A stretch of DNA of 64,000 nt from Erpobdella octoculata (taxonomy: Eukaryota > Annelida > Clitellata > Hirudinida > Erpobdellidae): NCBI GenBank assembly GCA_963978895.1, contig OZ022241.1, positions 18,386,773 to 18,450,772 of the forward strand. The letters run 5' to 3'. Below, piece by piece: positions 25,549 to 36,149 of the stretch; positions within the stretch are counted from its first letter, which is position 1; each line of letters starts with the position of its first letter. The translations under genes were made by a program, and so were the position numbers. The notes beneath the pieces were generated by a model. That model was not told where the DNA came from and ran no database searches. It was given only the letters and a program-made list of their open reading frames with translations.

Positions 25549-25714
25549 TTTTAATAAGGTTAGTGAAAGGAGTTGTTAACCCCGCGAGACATTCAACCTG
25601 AGCAATGCGTGTAAACTCCTTGCTTAAGGGAGCTACGATGGTGACGCCAGTGAGATTCGAACCGCCGACCTATGAGGCGACAGGCGAACGCTTTACCGCT
25701 TAGCCACCACCGCT
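25531..25714 (-). mobile_element. tRNA-derived SINE
   Basis: On the minus strand it begins AGCGGTGGTGGCTAAGCGG. It contains an A-box-like TGGCTAAGCGG and a B-box GGTTCGAATCT spaced as in a tRNA, ends the tRNA-like part with GCGTCACC, and has a ~110-base unrelated body and an A-rich tail (T22 on the plus strand). The T-loop sequence is intact. Mobilisation would need a partner LINE. The tRNA species of origin is uncertain. Receptor intron 3. Confidence 0.85.
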
Positions 25715-25921
25715 ATATATATATATATAGTTCCCGCTTGCTCACCCGCTCCGCTCCGCTCATTTTGTGTCGGATTTCAATTTTTTTTCTATATTTGATT
25801 TCCCTTGACTCTCAAGGTTGTTTGAAAATTTCATTACGATCGGATGAATGGTTTAGCAAAGCATGAATAACATATATATATACATACATACATACAAACA
25901 TTCATTTTTATATTTGTTTAT

Positions 25922-26236
25922 GCGCGATATATGGATGATATCTTTCTTCTTGTGAGGTCTGAACGTGAAGTCGTTGCTTTAAAGAATACTTTCGAGAGCA
26001 ATTCAGTTTTGAAATTTACCTTCGACCTAAATGACAGTAAAAAACAAGTAAATTTTCTCGACACCATCATCACAATAACTGATTCTGGTCCTACTACCAA
26101 AGTCTTCATCAAACCAACTAATAATGGAACATGCCTAAATGGTGACAGCGAGAGTCCGGACAGATATAAAAGAAGTGTTATTAATACGAATCTCATTGTA
26201 ATGTATCTGAGGAAATTCTTGTCTCTTCTAATATAA
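25922..26236 (+). pseudogene. Penelope-like reverse transcriptase fragment
   Basis: Reads V-Y-A-R-YMDDIFLLV, the catalytic motif C of a reverse transcriptase. Next come a thumb-like segment with FTFDLND, VNFLDTII, a KVFIKPTNN box and SPDRYKRSVIN. The order FLD, K-P-T and late Y-K-R is typical of Penelope-like elements. The upstream palm and the GIY-YIG endonuclease are missing, so this is a remnant. A hammerhead-type fold 160 bases downstream supports the assignment, because these elements carry such ribozymes in their terminal repeats. Confidence 0.75.
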
Positions 26237-26392
26237 CACAGCGAAAACGCAAAAATTGATTTCCAATAGTATAAATTTTATATTCTTTTGATTTGATAGG
26301 TAGAGTGTTTTTTCGTTTTTTCTTTTGTTAGTGTGCTAATTCTTTGACAATTTCGGTTCTTTCTGTTTCTTTACTTTTCTCGTTTTACTTTT

Positions 26393-26434
26393 GACCCTGA
26401 GGATGGCTGACATAGCTGAAACGGTCCGTCGGTC
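26393..26434 (+). ncRNA. Hammerhead ribozyme-like motif
   Basis: Core CTGAGGA (26397-26403, fits CUGANGA) and GAAA (26418-26421). Stem I is GACC (26393-26396) with GGTC (26431-26434). Stem II is GGCT with AGCT around GACAT. Stem III is ACG (26421-26423) with CGT (26427-26429) around GTC. The predicted cleavage site is after C26430, in a G-U-C context. The short stem III is typical of retroelement hammerheads. The weak point is stem II: it closes with a G-U pair and leaves one unpaired U next to the core. Confidence 0.65.
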
Positions 26435-26602
26435 TGACAATAAAAGTTTAATGGAAAAGTTTTTGGCTAATTGTAGTCTCGAACAGAGAGTTTTGTGCCA
26501 AAAGGTCGAGAATTTGGCTCGAAAAGTTGTTTCTGCCAAATGGCGAGTTGTGTTTCTTAGAGCGTGTCTCAAAGATAAATTGATTCCACAGTTTATTATT
26601 CG

Positions 26603-26760
<158 letters not shown>

Positions 26761-26805
26761 CTTTACGTGAAGTCACTCAAGCATCCGACAAACCAAAATT
26801 TAGAA

Positions 26806-27342
26806 AAATACAAAATGTTTAGGAATATGTTTACATCAATCAAACGTGAGGCCGAAAAGAGCTACTACAACACATTGTTTTAACAAGCAAAGAATGACAT
26901 CAAAAAGACTTGGGCAATTATCAGAAAAGCTTTAAATAAATCTCGTCCTGAATCTATTGAAAAAATTTTCCACAATGGTCAGCTAGTTGAAGTAAAATTA
27001 TTATTATCCAATATCTTAAATGAATATTTCACATCTATTGGTGCCAATACTGCTAACACCATTCCATCTATAACTACTACCAACTATAAAGACTAACTGG
27101 TCAAACCTATTTCAGATTCAATTTTTCCTGAAGAAATTACTGAAACTGAAATAGTGAAAACAGTCAACAGTTTCAAGAATTCCAGAAAAACTGCAATAGA
27201 TGTATTAAGTAATTTTTTGCTCAAGTCGATAATAAACTCTATTTCAAGTCCTTTTTGTCATATTTTTAATCTCTCATTCAAGAAAGGCATATTTCCCGAG
27301 CCCTTAACTTATTTATCGTCATTAACTTCATTCTCGCTGTAG
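26806..27342 (+). pseudogene. LINE fragment: pre-RT and start of RT
   Basis: One frame with two internal stops reads a pre-RT region (SYYNTLF, KNDIKKTWAIIRKALNKS), then NEYFTSIG, then an RT entry region (VNSFKNSRKTAIDVLSNFLL...FNLSFKKGIFPEPL). This matches non-LTR elements just before RT motif 1. The catalytic palm is absent. It lies in receptor intron 3. Confidence 0.75.
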
Positions 27343-27694
27343 GTCCAAGCCAACAATTACTAATAACATTTTACCTTTAGGGCTAGTGGGTCCACTAGCT
27401 TATAACTTGTAATATAGGCTTACTCCTCATGACAATGCATTCTATTAAAGTTTTAAAAGTTTTGGAAAAAACGTCTTTAAAACATTTTTAGTAGGTCACT
27501 TTCTTGACTGTTTGTTTGTTTGATTGTTTTTTGTCCACAAAATTTAGCCATCGCTACAACGTCTTTATTAGATCATTCTCCTGTCTGTTTGCTTGCGTAA
27601 TAAATCTGATATTTTATTTTGTCAATACAATCTCTCTGACCCAGCTCGTATTTATTTTTTTCTTTTTGAGTACTATAAAAATTGTTGATTTTAT

Positions 27695-28165
27695 AAACGT
27701 TCCAATTTGAATAGTGAGCAAGGACTAGTAAATGGTGCCATGGGTACAATAACAAAAATTGTTTGGCCATTGTTTCGTCGTGATCAAATGTACGACAAGG
27801 ATATTCTATCTGTACGCATCGATTTTGGCCGAGATGGCATACATTTGGTTAAGCCAAAATCAATCCAGTTTCCAGCGCTCAGAAACTATGGAACATTTGA
27901 GCGAACACAACTTTCAATAATACTGTGTTGGGCTTCCACAGTACATAAAATACAGGGATGTACAGTTGATCATGCCGTTGTATATATCGGATCAAAACTA
28001 TTTGCTAAAGACCAGGCTTATGTTGCATTAAGCCGTGTAACATCACTCGAAAGATTGCGAATTGAAGAGATTGACTGCTCAAAACTAACTGGTACGAAAC
28101 CATGTAATGAAGATTCAATGAAGGAAATGGAACGACTAAGACAGCAATCATCTCAAGCACAATAA
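27695..28165 (+). pseudogene. PIF1/Helitron helicase C-terminal fragment
   Basis: About 155 residues matching the end of PIF1-like SF1 helicases as found in Helitrons: NSEQGLVNGAMGTI, then CWASTVHKIQGCT (motif V) and AYVALSRVTSLERL (motif VI). The ATPase motifs I-IV and any Rep domain are missing, so it is a truncated copy. The frame closes normally at a TAA. A host PIF1 exon is unlikely, because the fragment sits inside a receptor intron among other transposon pieces. Confidence 0.85.
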
Positions 28166-28459
28166 TTTCGCCTTGCTGAACACTTTAGAAAGCTTTCTCG
28201 AGAGTGATCGAGACAGCATAATTTTATGAATTTTTTATAATCAAATGGCTTATAATTAATAGTTTTTAATAAAAACTCACCATTATCGTTTAGTCACTGT
28301 AATTTTCCAAAGTAAACAACCAAGAGCGCTGTTTTAACGCGAATAATTTTGATTTAACGAAAACCCGTTTTAAGATATTTGCAGACATCGCCACAATACA
28401 TTTATTCTAAAAACTCAAATTTTTACAAAATTTCACCCATCACAAACAAAAAAGTAGAA

Positions 28460-28900
28460 ATAATTTTTATATCATAAAAAACACATTTAGAAGAAAACAA
28501 CGTTTTTCTTGCGCCCTAAAAAGTATAAAATAATATTCTTATGAGCTCGGCAAAATTCCTGAATAACTTGGTCACATTATGGTAGCATGCTTTATAACAA
28601 TTTTTAATTCATATACAAGAAAAACGTTGGGCGCTTACACAACATCGAAACGTCTGTAAACAAACATTTATAAAAAATTAGAAGATATACAACATCAAAA
28701 CTTCTGTAAAAAAACTTTTATAAAAAAAAATACTGCGCCCAACGTTTTTTGTTGTATATGAATTAGAAATTGTTATAAAGTATGTTACAATAATGTGACC
28801 AAGTTATTCAGGAATTTTGCCAAGCTCATAGGAATATTATTTTATGGTGCAAGAAAAACGTTTTTTTTTTAAATCTATTTTTTATGATGTTAAAATTATT
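28460..28900. mobile_element. Palindromic MITE, copy 1
   Basis: A ~440-base element whose halves are inverted copies. The left half carries ATCATAAAAAACACATTTAG, AACGTTTTTCTTGCGCC, ATGAGCTCGGCAAAATTCC and GAAAAACGTTGGGCGC; the right half has the same blocks reversed. No coding capacity. A relative lies at 49531-51135, and homology extends about 40 bases outside the left arm (TTTCACCCATCA). Confidence 0.75.
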
Positions 28901-29128
28901 TTCTAATTGAAAATAATTATGTTCTATGTTTTAAAACAAAAACAAATCAATTACAATTAAATAAATGTATAAATTCAAAAAATGTCATTTTGAAAGAAAT
29001 TTTTTGTAACAAATGAAAGGCCGGCAAACCCGGAAATATATGGGATTTTTAAAAAATACATGGTTTTTACGGCTTACTTGTTCATCTTTTATGCTATTTG
29101 CAACTAATCTTTACACTTTTAAACTCAG

Positions 29129-29288
29129 GGCTTTTTCAGAAAATGTCTCTTGGATGAGAATTTTGTCATCTCAAAGTATTCAAAAGAGTGTAGCAGAAAT
29201 AGTAGATGTGACATCAATCGCCAAACAAGAAACTGCTGCCAATTCTGCAGATATCAAAAATGCCTCCGAGCTGGAATGGACTTCAAAA
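29129..29288 (+). CDS. Two-DBD nuclear receptor, exon 4 (DBD2 finger 2)
   Basis: Residues 110-162 plus one base of 163. The acceptor is ACTCAG and the donor GTGAGC. It opens GFFRKC, completing CEGCKGFFRKC. The second finger has spacing C-x5-C-x9-C-x2-C (CSRNSRC, then CCQFC), followed by RYQKCLRAGMDFK, the C-terminal extension start seen in most receptors. It is 6,971 bases from exon 3 because of the insertions in intron 3. Every zinc-binding Cys of DBD2 is present. Confidence 0.96.
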
Positions 29289-30119
29289 GTGAGCTGTTTT
29301 TATAGAAATAAAAAATTGTTTTAAAATGTTTCTAGTTTATTGATGTAATAAACAATGAGAAGTAAAATATGCCAATCATTGGCTTTTGGGTCGGAACATA
29401 TAATATAGCCCACGGATGTAGATTATGGAAAGTAAGCTAATCAGTTCTCTCAAAATTTGAAAATCTGTGAGAATTATTTGAAAAATTGAAAAAGATTAAC
29501 AACACGTAATAAAATGTAATTTCACTGACAACGATTCTGTAGGAATGTTCTAAAGTTCAGTTTGATTGGATGACGGAAATTAGGTTAATTGGCCCTCACA
29601 CAATTTTGTCTTTAATAGTTAATTAACCTTTCAAAAGCACCACAACTAACATTTTTTGGAAACTGTGTGATATAGGGGAAGTCCAGGAAAGTTTATCAGG
29701 GGGAGACTATAGCCACTGCTCATAGAACTTTTATGCCGCAACATTGCCAGACTTCTGAATGCCTCTTATATGAATCCATTGCGTTTAACAGCTAGGTTTA
29801 GACGTTCGAAGCGATAAAGTGTGTTTGCGTCTGGTAAGTGATTTGTTTTTTTAATTTTAGACATTTCATTGGTTTCATTGTTTTGTATGAATGGAGTTAA
29901 ACAAGTTGCTTATATAAATAGCAAGTGTATTTATCTGTGAAACTCGTACATGACATTAGTTTCTTATATAAAACAAATAACACAGATGGTTGTGGAAAAC
30001 ATTAATCATACGTGGACAGGAGACTTTACCCGGGGTAATTTTTCCCGCAATTTTATTTCATAATGTTTTCTTTGATAAATAAACACTCAAATAGTCTTTA
30101 AAATATAAAAATAAAAATT
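29289..30119. other. Start of receptor intron 4
   Basis: No gene. Contains one member of a short repeat family around TTGATTGGATGACGG (about 29560), also seen near 31210, 46630 and 59130. A possible inverted pair, GGGGAAGTCCAGGAAAG (29678) and GGACAGGAGACTTTACCCGGG (30015), may be ends of a small element. Confidence 0.35.
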
Positions 30120-30275
30120 CAACAAGGAACAAGAGTAATTTTGATAAACCAGTAATAAAAAATGCTTTAGACGAAATTGATCAGGGAAAATCTATTAGAG
30201 GTGCTGCGTTGGAATACCAAATTGATTGAATCATATTACGGAAATATCTAAAGGATAAAAAAATTAACTAAAACA
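30120..30275 (+). pseudogene. pogo/Psq-type helix-turn-helix fragment, copy 1
   Basis: Reads KPVIKNALDEIDQGKSIRGA then ALEYQID, a stop, and IILRKYL. This is the Psq-type HTH (AL..I..G.SIR.AA) found at the N-terminus of pogo/Tigger transposases. It breaks off after about 45 residues. The same TGA stop occurs in copy 2, 685 bases downstream. Confidence 0.65.
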
Positions 30276-30804
30276 ACTAAAAGAGACTTGGGCGTTATCT
30301 TCATAATATATATAACCCACTATCGTCCAACGCTTTTATCTTCGAAACAAAAAGTTTAGTTCAAAAAATGTTAATATGGACACTTTAATATTATTTTTAA
30401 CTTTTTAGTACATTAGTATACGAGCGTTGTTTAAAATTTTTTTTTATACTTTATATTATTTTTTATTTTTTACTGTTTAAATTTTTTAAATCTAAAACCG
30501 GATTAATGTATTTAATGTCACCCATCGAAGTACATTAGTTTTCAAGCGTTGAATTAAAAAAAAATTATTTTTCTATATCTTAATATTTTTCATTTTGTAG
30601 TGTTTAAAAGTTTTTTGTACACTAACATTTAAACAAAAATTTTCATTTAATTTTTTTTATCTTAAACGGAATAATGTATTTAATGTCACCGAACTCGACG
30701 TTGCTTAACTTCGTTGATGGAACGAGACGCGGTGTTTTCAAAAACAAACAACAAAAAACGTTGCAAGTTAATATGAGCGTTGTAAAAATAATAAAATAAA
30801 GATT

Positions 30805-30965
30805 CAACAAGGAACAAGAGTAATTTAGATAAACCAGTAATAAAAAATGCTTTAGACGAAATTAATTATGGAAAATCTATTAGAGGTGCTGCGTTGGAAT
30901 ACCAAATTGATTGAATCATATTACGGAATTATCTAAGAGATTAAAAAAATAACTAAAACAAGTAA
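30805..30965 (+). pseudogene. pogo/Psq-type helix-turn-helix fragment, copy 2
   Basis: Direct copy of the 30120 fragment, about 95% identical by eye, sharing its internal stop. The duplication therefore followed inactivation. The intervening DNA also contains two diverged copies of a ~175-base AT-rich unit ending TTAATGTATTTAATGTCACC. Confidence 0.65.
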
Positions 30966-31589
30966 GTGTTAAAAAAACCAGGGTTTTAACAATTTTTTAT
31001 ATTTCTGGATTTGCCGGTCTCTCATTTATTGCAAAAAAACTTCTTTTAAAGCGAAATATTTTGAATTTATATATGGAAACATTTATTTAATTGTATTTGA
31101 TTTTTTTTTTTAAAACATAGACAGTTATTATTTTAATTGAAATTTTTTTCAAACGTTTTGCATACTTCAATAAAATGCATTGTCATAAAAAATGAACCTA
31201 TACCTATTTCAAATTTCAGCTCAATTGGATGACGGATGACGGTGAAATTAAGAAATGAATGAAGGAGCCAGTTTAAAACATCTTAAAAAGTTACAATAGA
31301 GAAACCAAATGTACTAACAATCTCTTAACTTGAAGCAAAATGAATTGACCAGAAACGAGGCTATAATTTAAAATTTGCTTAAAATTAGAGAGAAACGGTT
31401 GTAAAAATTTGCTCATAGACTCGAGTGTTTTGTTCAGTCGACTCGTCATTATAATGAGTAGATAAAGTGAAATAGAACCGTACTTCACTTAGGAACTTGC
31501 AACACAACCATCCAGTATGTTCAAGGACGGATTCATGCATAAACCTGACAAATATCAGTTGAAAGCAGAGTTGTTGAAGAGTGTAAGAT

Positions 31590-32760
31590 TCGCCAGAATA
31601 TCCCATAGCGTACGTGGTTGATGGAGGTAATTTGCTGCATGCTGTTAAGTGGCAAAAGACGGGCACTTACGTCGATATCGGAATGCAGTATGTATCCTAT
31701 CTAACCCGAAACTACGCCAGTGCTGTCACAGTAGCATTCGACGGTTACTGCAACGGGCCAAGTATCAAAGATCACGAACATCAACGCAGATCTTCGAAGA
31801 CTTCACCAGACGTTGTTTTCAAGCCTGGTATGGTCGTGTATGAAAACCAGTCAATGATTTTGTCGAATGAAAAAAACAAACAAGCGTTTGTTAACTTTTT
31901 CGCGTCACTGTTGATGGACAGTGGCTACATCGTTATCGAAGCACCAGATGTTGCAGACACACTAATTGTAAGAACGGCATTAGATTTGGCCAGGACCAAG
32001 AAGACCAAGTCTGTCAATGTAGTTGCTAATGACATGGACATATTGGTTCTCCTTGTGTATCACTTCACCACTGAAATGACGAACATATTCATGATGAGCA
32101 GAGGTTTTTCCATGGTCACGTGGAAGTCTGAAATAATCCCAATTCGACTGTTGCGTTTGGCCCTGGGTTTTAATCTATTAGTGGATGCGACACCACATCC
32201 ACTTTTTTCGGAAATGGTAAAAAAAAGTGTCTGGAAGAAGCTGTCCAAGTCTGTGGAGGCCTACAAAGACTTAGCGACCCTTTCAAACAACGATGCCACG
32301 CACGAACAGGTGGTGCAGGTAGGTAAAAACTTGATAAGGATAATATACAAGGGAGCTGAATCGGACAAGTTGAATAAACTACGCTACCAAACATACATGA
32401 ATTTGACTGCTACCAGCACCCACTTCGTCCAGAGCGTTTGCCGCCAACGGAGAACGCAGCTCATTTTCATTGCCTTAGAGCACATCTGCAAACAGTCATT
32501 TGGCAGTCGTTGAGTACAAACACACTTCTACATCCGACAGACTGAGGCTGGAAAATTCAGGAAAGAAGATTAGTTTCCATTGCAACAGACATAGTTGCAG
32601 CACCTGAGGATCTACTGAAAGTAGTTCGATGCAAGTGCAGAAGTGACAGCTCATCTTCTTGTTCTTGCTGAAAAGTAGGGCTGCCCTGTGTCGCATCATG
32701 CAAAAACTGTGCTGGAGTTGAGTATAAAATCCCTCTCCTTCAATGTCTATTGAAGATAGT
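31590..32760 (+). pseudogene. PIN/FEN-like nuclease-family pseudogene
   Basis: An open frame of about 300 residues starts AYVVDGGNLLHAVKW. It contains VTVAFDGY, IKDHEHQRRSSK, PDVADTLIVRTALD and VVANDMDILVLLVYHFT, with Asp residues placed as in PIN/FEN1-type nuclease folds. A shifted continuation has stops but retains APEDLLKVVRCKCRSD and VGLPCVASCKNCAGV, a Cys-rich tail. The arrangement resembles a protein family I recall as multi-copy and unnamed in many invertebrates. The N-terminus is absent, at least one frame is broken, and no introns are seen, so this is probably a decayed mobile or retrocopied unit. The nuclease assignment is inference from motif pattern only. Confidence 0.5.
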
Positions 32761-33204
32761 GATACCGATGAATTGAATGACGACAATCGATCACCTTTTG
32801 GAGAGGCAGACAACGTTGGAATGGAACCGCACTTTTTTGAAGAGTAGTTTGAATGTGTGGATGAAGAAACGGTCATTACAAGTGAAAATCCTGACTGTTT
32901 TTATTTTTCGTTAAATTTTTTGTCATTCTCTCTTTTCTCTTTACCTCTTGTATTAAATTTTGTATAAAAAAAAACTATTATACAAAGTCTTTGTTTTAAA
33001 TTGACAATATAAACGGAAAAAAGAGTAACAAAAACACCTGCAGGTGGAACTTATGGAGAAAAACGTAGTATTTTTTATTTAATTCACCTACAGCAAGACA
33101 AGCTTCAGAAAAATTTCTGGAGGTAATACTCCCGGACCCCGCATAAAAATAAAGGGAGGAAAAACAGAAAAATGGTTCTTCCAATATTTAATATGATACG
33201 CCGC

Positions 33205-33249
33205 CCCTGTGTGACGTGTTGGTCTAGTGGTATAGACACCGGCTTTCAG
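33205..33249 (+). other. tRNA-like 5' half (truncated tRNA or SINE)
   Basis: TTGGTCTAGTGGTATAGAC folds as a D-arm and contains an A-box (TGGTCTAGTGG). A CCGGCTTTCAGAG anticodon-arm-like segment follows, then the sequence runs into the CR1-group LINE. No T-arm is visible. Confidence 0.3.
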
Positions 33250-33256
33250 AGTTGAG

Positions 33257-34092
33257 TTGGTTTCTTCTGAGCTTTCTGATTTGCTGAATGCGTTTATGAC
33301 GTGTGAAAGAACTGCTGTGTTGGAAAAGAATATTGAAAAGCAACAGGAAAGGATTGATATGTTGGAAGAAAAGTTGGAGGAACTGCTTAGAAATAAGGAA
33401 ATAGTGGAAAAAGAAGAGGTCAAGCATTATGAGGAACATAAATCACATATTGAAGAAATGGAGGAGAGGTTGAACAGAATTAAGATGACAGAAGAAAAGA
33501 TGATACAGATTACTTTAGGGGAAAAAACTGAAGAGTGGAGCACTGTTGTTAAAAGAAATGTTGACAAAGATCTGAAGGCAATAAATGAAAAAGTGAAAAA
33601 AGTAGAGGAATCAATTGAACGCAATATAGAAGAGAAAAAACTGAGAGAAAAAAAAATAACATTATCTTGCATCGATTGGCTGAAAAAAAAGACATGGAGC
33701 ACGGCGAGAGAAGAGGTGAAGACAAAAGAATGGTGTTAAGCCTCTTGAATGATGTTTTGGAGGTGCCCTGCGATGAAAAGTTGCACATAAAAAACATCTA
33801 CAGATTAGGAAAATACAAAGAAGGAGAAAAGGAAAGACCGTTACTTATAGAGTTCCGTAATGTTGCAATCAAAAACAGAGCTCTAGAGTCATTGTCCAGA
33901 TTTCAAAAAGCAGAAGAAAAATTCAAGAGAATCTCAGTCACTCATGACTTGAAAAGAACTGAAAGAGAACAGTGCAGAAAGCTGGTTGAACAATGCAGAG
34001 AAAAGCAGAATGGAGAAACAACGGGAAACTGGCTATACAGGGTAAAGGGCTTGCCGGGGGGCATGAGGATAGTAAAGCTGAAAAGAAACTGA
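33257..34092 (+). pseudogene. CR1-group LINE, ORF1 (coiled coil and RNA-binding part)
   Basis: The first part (33257-33690) is a Glu/Lys-rich coiled coil of about 140 residues. After a +1 frameshift near 33680 the second part reads HRLAEKKDMEHGER, then LLNDVLEVP, IKNIYRLGKY, RPLLIEF and a basic tail. This resembles the RNA-binding C-terminal region of LINE ORF1 proteins. It directly precedes the endonuclease of the same element. The break makes it nonfunctional as written. Confidence 0.75.
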
Positions 34093-34572
34093 ATATAGCG
34101 GAGCATGGTGAAAAGAAGAAGGTGGCACTCAAGAAAATTGAAAGAAGAAACAATGAAAAAAAAGATAGAAGAGATTTGACTACGGTGGACGAAGGCAAAA
34201 AAATTTGTAAATGTTTTTATGCTAATGTAAGAAGTCTGGCTAATAGGATAAAAATGGCTGAATTGGAAATATATGTGAAAAATGAAAACCCAGATATTAT
34301 TGGCTTAACAGAAACCTGGACAAACAATAAAATCAGTGATGATGAACTAAAGTTAGTAGGCTATGATATGTTTAGAAAAGACAGAGAAAATCAAAAGAAT
34401 ACTGGCCATGGTGCTGGGGGTGTACTGTTGTATGTGAAAAATGATTTGAATGCAGTGCAAAGAGAGGACCTAAACAACAGAAAATTTAAAGAAAGCGTGT
34501 GGTGTGAATTGAAGCTGAAAACATATAAATTAATAATTGGAGTTTGCTACAGAACTCCGAGTTCTAATGAAG
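34093..34572 (+). pseudogene. CR1-group LINE, endonuclease part 1
   Basis: Reads CFYANVRSLANR, PDIIGLTETW, then GHGAGGVLLYVKND and IIGVCYRTPSSNE. These are the N, E and Y-R-P motifs of an AP-type endonuclease. The frame is cut at the foldback element and resumes after it at 35536 with the duplicated target CTAATGAAG. Confidence 0.85.
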
Positions 34573-35535
34573 GTATGCGGACTTTTCATCAAAGGACGAT
34601 TCATCAAGAGACTGTTCATCAAGGACTATTCATCAAGGGACTATTCATCAAGAGACTATTCATCAAAGGACTATTCATCAAGAGGACGGTTCATCATAAG
34701 GACTGTTCATCTAAAAGACTATTCATCAAGAGGACTATTCATCAAATTTTGAAGCCACTCAGCATCCTTTATAAATATATACGAACAGTTGAAAGCAGTT
34801 TTTTAAACTTATTATTCAATTGTCTTTTGCTCGTTTGATCTTAATATCTTGACGTTATTTCTTGTCCAGTAATTTTATTTACTGTATGTGACGAATAAAA
34901 TTGTAGTATATTACAACCATGTCATCTACAAGCTTGCTGATTGCTCGAGGCAAAAGTGTCTTTGAAGCGTGGCCCCTTGGTGTTAAACGACCGATGCCAG
35001 ATTTGACATAGCGGGCATGTGTGATGCTTTGACGTGTTTGTGGCCTTTGGTAAATGTGTACATATATGGTTTACGAAAACAGTCGAATTTAGTTTTTCTG
35101 GTGCTGTGACCGGGAGCGGAAGCGGGAAGAGAGAGCGACCGGGAGGGTGAGAGCAAGCGGGGAAGGAAATGGGAGCGAGAGAGAAAAAAGACCGAAAAAC
35201 TTCTAAAAACCCCGGGCAACACAAGGTACCTCGCTAGTTCTATTATAAAGAATAAAGTATTTGGATGCAAGCAAAGTAGCACTGGAAACTTGATATAGAT
35301 TACCCTACATTTTGGTAACATTTTGGTTGAAAATAACATCTTAAAAAATTTTATTAAATTTTTTGATGAAGAGTCCGCTGGATGAAAAGACATTAGATGA
35401 ACAATCCTTATGATGAACCGTCCTCTTGATGAATAGTCCTTTGGTGAATAGTCCTTTGATGAATAGTCCCTTGATGAATAGTCCTTGATGAACAGTCCTT
35501 TGATGAATCGTCCTTGGATGAACAGTCCTAGAATC
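34573..35535. mobile_element. Foldback element A with tandem-repeat arms
   Basis: 963 bases inserted in the LINE endonuclease, flanked by the 9-bp duplication CTAATGAAG (34564-34572 and 35536-35544). The left arm (34585-34745) is a tandem array of ~15-base units like GGACTATTCATCAAG. The right arm (35360-35530) is the same array inverted (GATGAATAGTCC units). The centre holds a reverse-oriented CTAG-head repeat. No transposase. The structure resembles Drosophila FB elements; a Mutator- or Merlin-type origin would also fit the 9-bp duplication. Confidence 0.85.
35104..35238 (-). repeat. CTAG-head interspersed repeat, copy 3 (inside foldback A)
   Basis: On the minus strand: ACTAGCGAGGTACCTTGTG head, TTGCCCGGGG, TTTTTAGAAG, then a CTCTCGCTCCC pyrimidine body. 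Same order as the other copies. Confidence 0.8.
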
Positions 35536-36110
35536 CTAATGAAGATGCAGACAAGGGATTGTGTGATTTGATTTCCAAGGCAAATGAAAAGCCAGTGATC
35601 ATTATAGGGGATTTTAATTACCACGTTAATTGGGATACTCTTGAGGGTCAGACACACAAAGACGAGCAATTTCTACACTTCATTAATGATGAATTTTTAA
35701 CACAGCTGATCAGAGCACCAACAAGAGGAAGAAATACTCTTGACTTATTATTAACTTCTGAAGAAAATATTGTTGAAAATATAATAGTGGGTGAATGTTT
35801 TGGTACAAGTGACCACCAGATTATCAGATGGGATTTGACAATAAGTGATATTAAGCAAAGAACATCAAAAGATGTTAGATACAACTACTTCAAGGCTGAT
35901 TATGATAACATAAGAAAATGTATCATAAATAAAAATTTAATGAGCAAAATAACTGGATTGAATGTAGAAAATAGCTGGAAAGTGTTTATTCAAAGCATGC
36001 AAGAAGTCATTGAGGGACAGGTTCCAATTCAGAAAATCTGGAAAAATAAAAATCCATGGATGACGAGACTGATAATTAAAAAGCAAAGAGCAAAATGTAA
36101 AGTATGAAAA
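35536..36110 (+). pseudogene. CR1-group LINE, endonuclease part 2 and linker
   Basis: Continues the endonuclease: VIIIGDFNYHVNW (catalytic D-F-N), APTRGRNTLDLLLTS and CFGTSDHQII (catalytic S-D-H). A connector to the RT follows. The frame is interrupted by a TGA at about 36105 and resumes in the same frame. Confidence 0.9.
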
Positions 36111-36149
36111 AAATATCGAGATCTAAATTGTACCATTGGAAGGGATAAT

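Noticed and set aside
27695..28165. Host PIF1 helicase gene
   Set aside because: Only motifs V-VI remain, and it lies in an intron among transposon remnants.
34580..34745. CRISPR-like regular repeats (also 40920-41065 and 41743-41888)
   Set aside because: No unique spacers; units are contiguous and mirrored by inverted arrays, so they are transposon arms in a eukaryotic genome.
33993..34838. Reading the EN frame through into the foldback arm as one protein
   Set aside because: The tail is translated arm repeat; the genuine endonuclease resumes after the 9-bp duplication at 35536.
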